From an uncultured Clostridia bacterium (lineage in GTDB: Bacteria > Bacillota > Clostridia > Oscillospirales > Oscillospiraceae): a DNA stretch of 5,130 nucleotides. The notes below the pieces were generated by a model. The model was not told the DNA's origin, did not search any database, and worked only from the letters and a program-made list of their open reading frames with translations. The translations under genes and the position numbers were made by a program. Location: contig CAMWSZ010000253.1 of assembly GCA_947177005.1 (NCBI GenBank), positions 1 through 5,130 on the forward strand, written 5' to 3'. Below, piece after piece: positions 3,734 through 5,130 of the stretch. Positions within the stretch are counted from its first letter, which is position 1. Each line of letters begins with the position of its first letter.

Positions 3734-5062
3734 ATGGGGAAATATAGCAGGACGGATATTCTCCGCTTGGTGGAGGACGAGGATGTGCAGTTCATCCGAA
3801 TGCAGTTCACGGACATCTTTGGACAACTGAAAAACGTGGCTGTCACCAGCTCGCAAATTCAACGGGCGCTGGCAGGGGAGATCATGCTGGACGGCAGCTC
3901 CATCCAGGGTTCCGTCCGGGTGGAAGAATCCGATCAGTATTTGCAGCCGGACTTAGATACTTTTACGATCTTGCCGTGGCGTCCTCAGTATGGCAAGGTG
4001 GCCAGACTAATCTGCAATGTCTATAATCCCGATGGCACACCATTTGCCGGAGACCCCCGAAACGTGCTGAAGCGGGCACTGGAAGCAGCGGAGGATATGG
4101 GATTTACCTTTAACATCGGGCCGGAACTGGAGTTTTTTCTCTTCCAGACCGATGAGAATGGAAAACCTACCACCAGAACCTCGGATGAGGCGGGATACTT
4201 CGATTTAGGTCCGCTGGATCACGGCGAGAGTACCCGCCGGGAGGTGGCTTTGACGCTGGAACAGATGGGGCTGGAGGTGGAGGCCAGCCATCACGAAGCC
4301 GCTGCCGGACAGCATGAGATCGACCTGAAGTACGCGGATGCACTTACCGCCGCAGACAATATTATGACATTCAAACTGGCCGTCAAAACTCTGGCGCAGA
4401 AGAACGGCCTGCACGCTACCTTTATGCCAAAACCGGTGCATGGCATGGCGGGCAGCGGGATGCATATTAATATGTCCCTTTTTCGGGACGGACGCAACGT
4501 TTTCTATGATGAGGACAGCCCGGAACAGCTGTCCGCTCTAGCCCGTCAGTTCATCGCTGGACTGCTGGCCCATGCCAAAGGGTTCTGTGCGCTGGCCAAT
4601 CCCCTGGTGAACTCCTATAAACGGTTTGTACCAGGATACGAAGCTCCCTGCTATCTGACCTGGTCTTCCTCTAACCGCTCGACTCTGATCCGTATCCCGG
4701 ACTCGCGGGGCCGGGGAACCCGTGTAGAACTGCGCAGTCCTGACGGCACCTGCAATCCGTATCTGGTGTTTGCCGCCTGTCTTGCGGCGGGACTGGACGG
4801 GATACGGCGAGAGCTGACACCGCCGCCGGAGTTCCCCGCCAACATCTACGCTATGTCCCGCTCCGAATTGACGGAACGTGGAATCGGGAGCCTGCCGCTG
4901 TCTCTGGAAGACGCTTTGGACGCTTTGGAAGCAGATCCGCTGATTCTAAGTGCTATGGGACCTTACGCCGCCCGCTATATCGCTGAGAAGCGGCAGGAAT
5001 GGGAGGAATATCGAACACAAATTTCTCAGTGGGAGGTGGACAGATATTTGATAGCTTGGTAA
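3734..5062 (+). CDS. glnA: Type I glutamine synthetase (GSI-alpha), 442 aa
   Basis: Condenses glutamate and ammonia with ATP to give glutamine; works as a cytoplasmic dodecamer and is the main entry of ammonia into metabolism. The N-terminal beta-grasp domain (about 15-100) holds LDGSSIQG (52-59). The catalytic domain follows with GPELEFFLF (129-137; E131, E133), ASHHEAAAGQHEID (184-197; E188, E195), KPVHGMAGSGMHINMSL (233-249; H244), NPLVNSYKRFVPGYEAP (289-305), NRSTLIRIP (314-322) and RVELRSPDG (330-338). Length matches the GSI-alpha class (Bacillus GlnA is 444 aa). R62 in GSVRVEESD corresponds to the arginine tied to feedback inhibition in Bacillus. The segment where GSI-beta carries the adenylylated tyrosine reads NIYAMSRSEL, of the non-adenylylated type, so control is expected by feedback and transcription. 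RSPDG has G where many homologues have P. Start set by the binding site 6 bases upstream; strong promoter and leader hairpin precede it. Confidence 0.97.
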   Translation: MGKYSRTDILRLVEDEDVQFIRMQFTDIFGQLKNVAVTSSQIQRALAGEIMLDGSSIQGSVRVEESDQYLQPDLDTFTILPWRPQYGKVARLICNVYNPDGTPFAGDPRNVLKRALEAAEDMGFTFNIGPELEFFLFQTDENGKPTTRTSDEAGYFDLGPLDHGESTRREVALTLEQMGLEVEASHHEAAAGQHEIDLKYADALTAADNIMTFKLAVKTLAQKNGLHATFMPKPVHGMAGSGMHINMSLFRDGRNVFYDEDSPEQLSALARQFIAGLLAHAKGFCALANPLVNSYKRFVPGYEAPCYLTWSSSNRSTLIRIPDSRGRGTRVELRSPDGTCNPYLVFAACLAAGLDGIRRELTPPPEFPANIYAMSRSELTERGIGSLPLSLEDALDALEADPLILSAMGPYAARYIAEKRQEWEEYRTQISQWEVDRYLIAW

Positions 5063-5130
5063 ACCAAAAAGCATGGGAGGTGACTATCTATAAAAAGTCA
5101 AGCCCCAAATGAAGAAAAATAAGGAATTGA
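5063..5130 (+). other. Region after glnA with an orphan ribosome binding site
   Basis: A strong binding-site-like gggagg lies at 5075-5080, but every frame with a usual start codon at normal spacing closes within a few codons. The only frame open to the window edge begins at ATG 5109 (MKKNKEL...), 28 bases away and without its own binding site. It could be a short leader peptide followed by a downstream gene, or simply non-coding. No terminator for glnA is seen before the window ends, so cotranscription of a next gene is possible. Confidence 0.3.

Noticed and set aside
3482..3862. 126-codon minus-strand frame upstream of and inside glnA
   Set aside because: It runs antisense through the glnA promoter, leader hairpin and coding start; no domain recognised.
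1..5130. CRISPR array, tRNA, rRNA or transposase gene
   Set aside because: No regularly spaced repeats, no cloverleaf with the usual T-arm signature, no rRNA-like sequence and no transposase or integrase motifs were seen.

Overview
The window looks like chromosomal DNA from a low-to-mid-GC Gram-positive anaerobe of the class Clostridia, most likely near the Oscillospiraceae/Ruminococcaceae. This is inferred from protein flavour (a GSI-alpha type glutamine synthetase, a clostridial-style CTP synthase), strong Shine-Dalgarno sites, near-consensus sigma-A promoters and many A-stem/U-tail intrinsic terminators. No species can be named from sequence alone.

Layout, left to right. (1) 88-381, minus: a 97-aa XRE-type helix-turn-helix regulator with a palindrome cluster just upstream of its start. 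(2) 382-901: a 520-base gap with no convincing gene. It holds three hairpin structures (495-536, a perfect 18-bp inverted repeat at 620-673, an intrinsic terminator at 679-721) and the terminator of pyrG (812-864). (3) 902-2521, minus: pyrG, CTP synthase, 539 aa, best started at a TTG codon. Its consensus promoter (2618-2646) is followed at once by a terminator-like hairpin (2545-2611). (4) 2730-3475: an AT-richer divergent pair, a 67-aa XRE-like protein (minus) and a 146-aa SLOG/DUF1273-like protein (plus), sharing a 101-base control region with an 18-bp imperfect palindrome between the plus-strand -35 and -10 boxes. (5) 3734-5062, plus: glnA, type I glutamine synthetase, 442 aa, with a consensus promoter (3590-3619) again followed at once by a terminator-like hairpin (3626-3672). 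(6) 5063-5130: start of the next intergenic region.

How they may work together. Glutamine synthetase makes glutamine, and CTP synthase uses glutamine as the nitrogen donor for UTP to CTP, so the two core genes are metabolically linked. They are transcribed away from each other, with the small regulator/SLOG pair between them like an inserted accessory module. The most interesting signal is that pyrG and glnA share an unusual leader design: a near-perfect promoter whose predicted start point lies at the foot of a strong hairpin with a U-rich tail, leaving no room upstream for a classical antiterminator. This suggests premature-termination control at both genes by a mechanism acting at or just after initiation. 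The CDS calls are well supported; the regulatory readings are inference.
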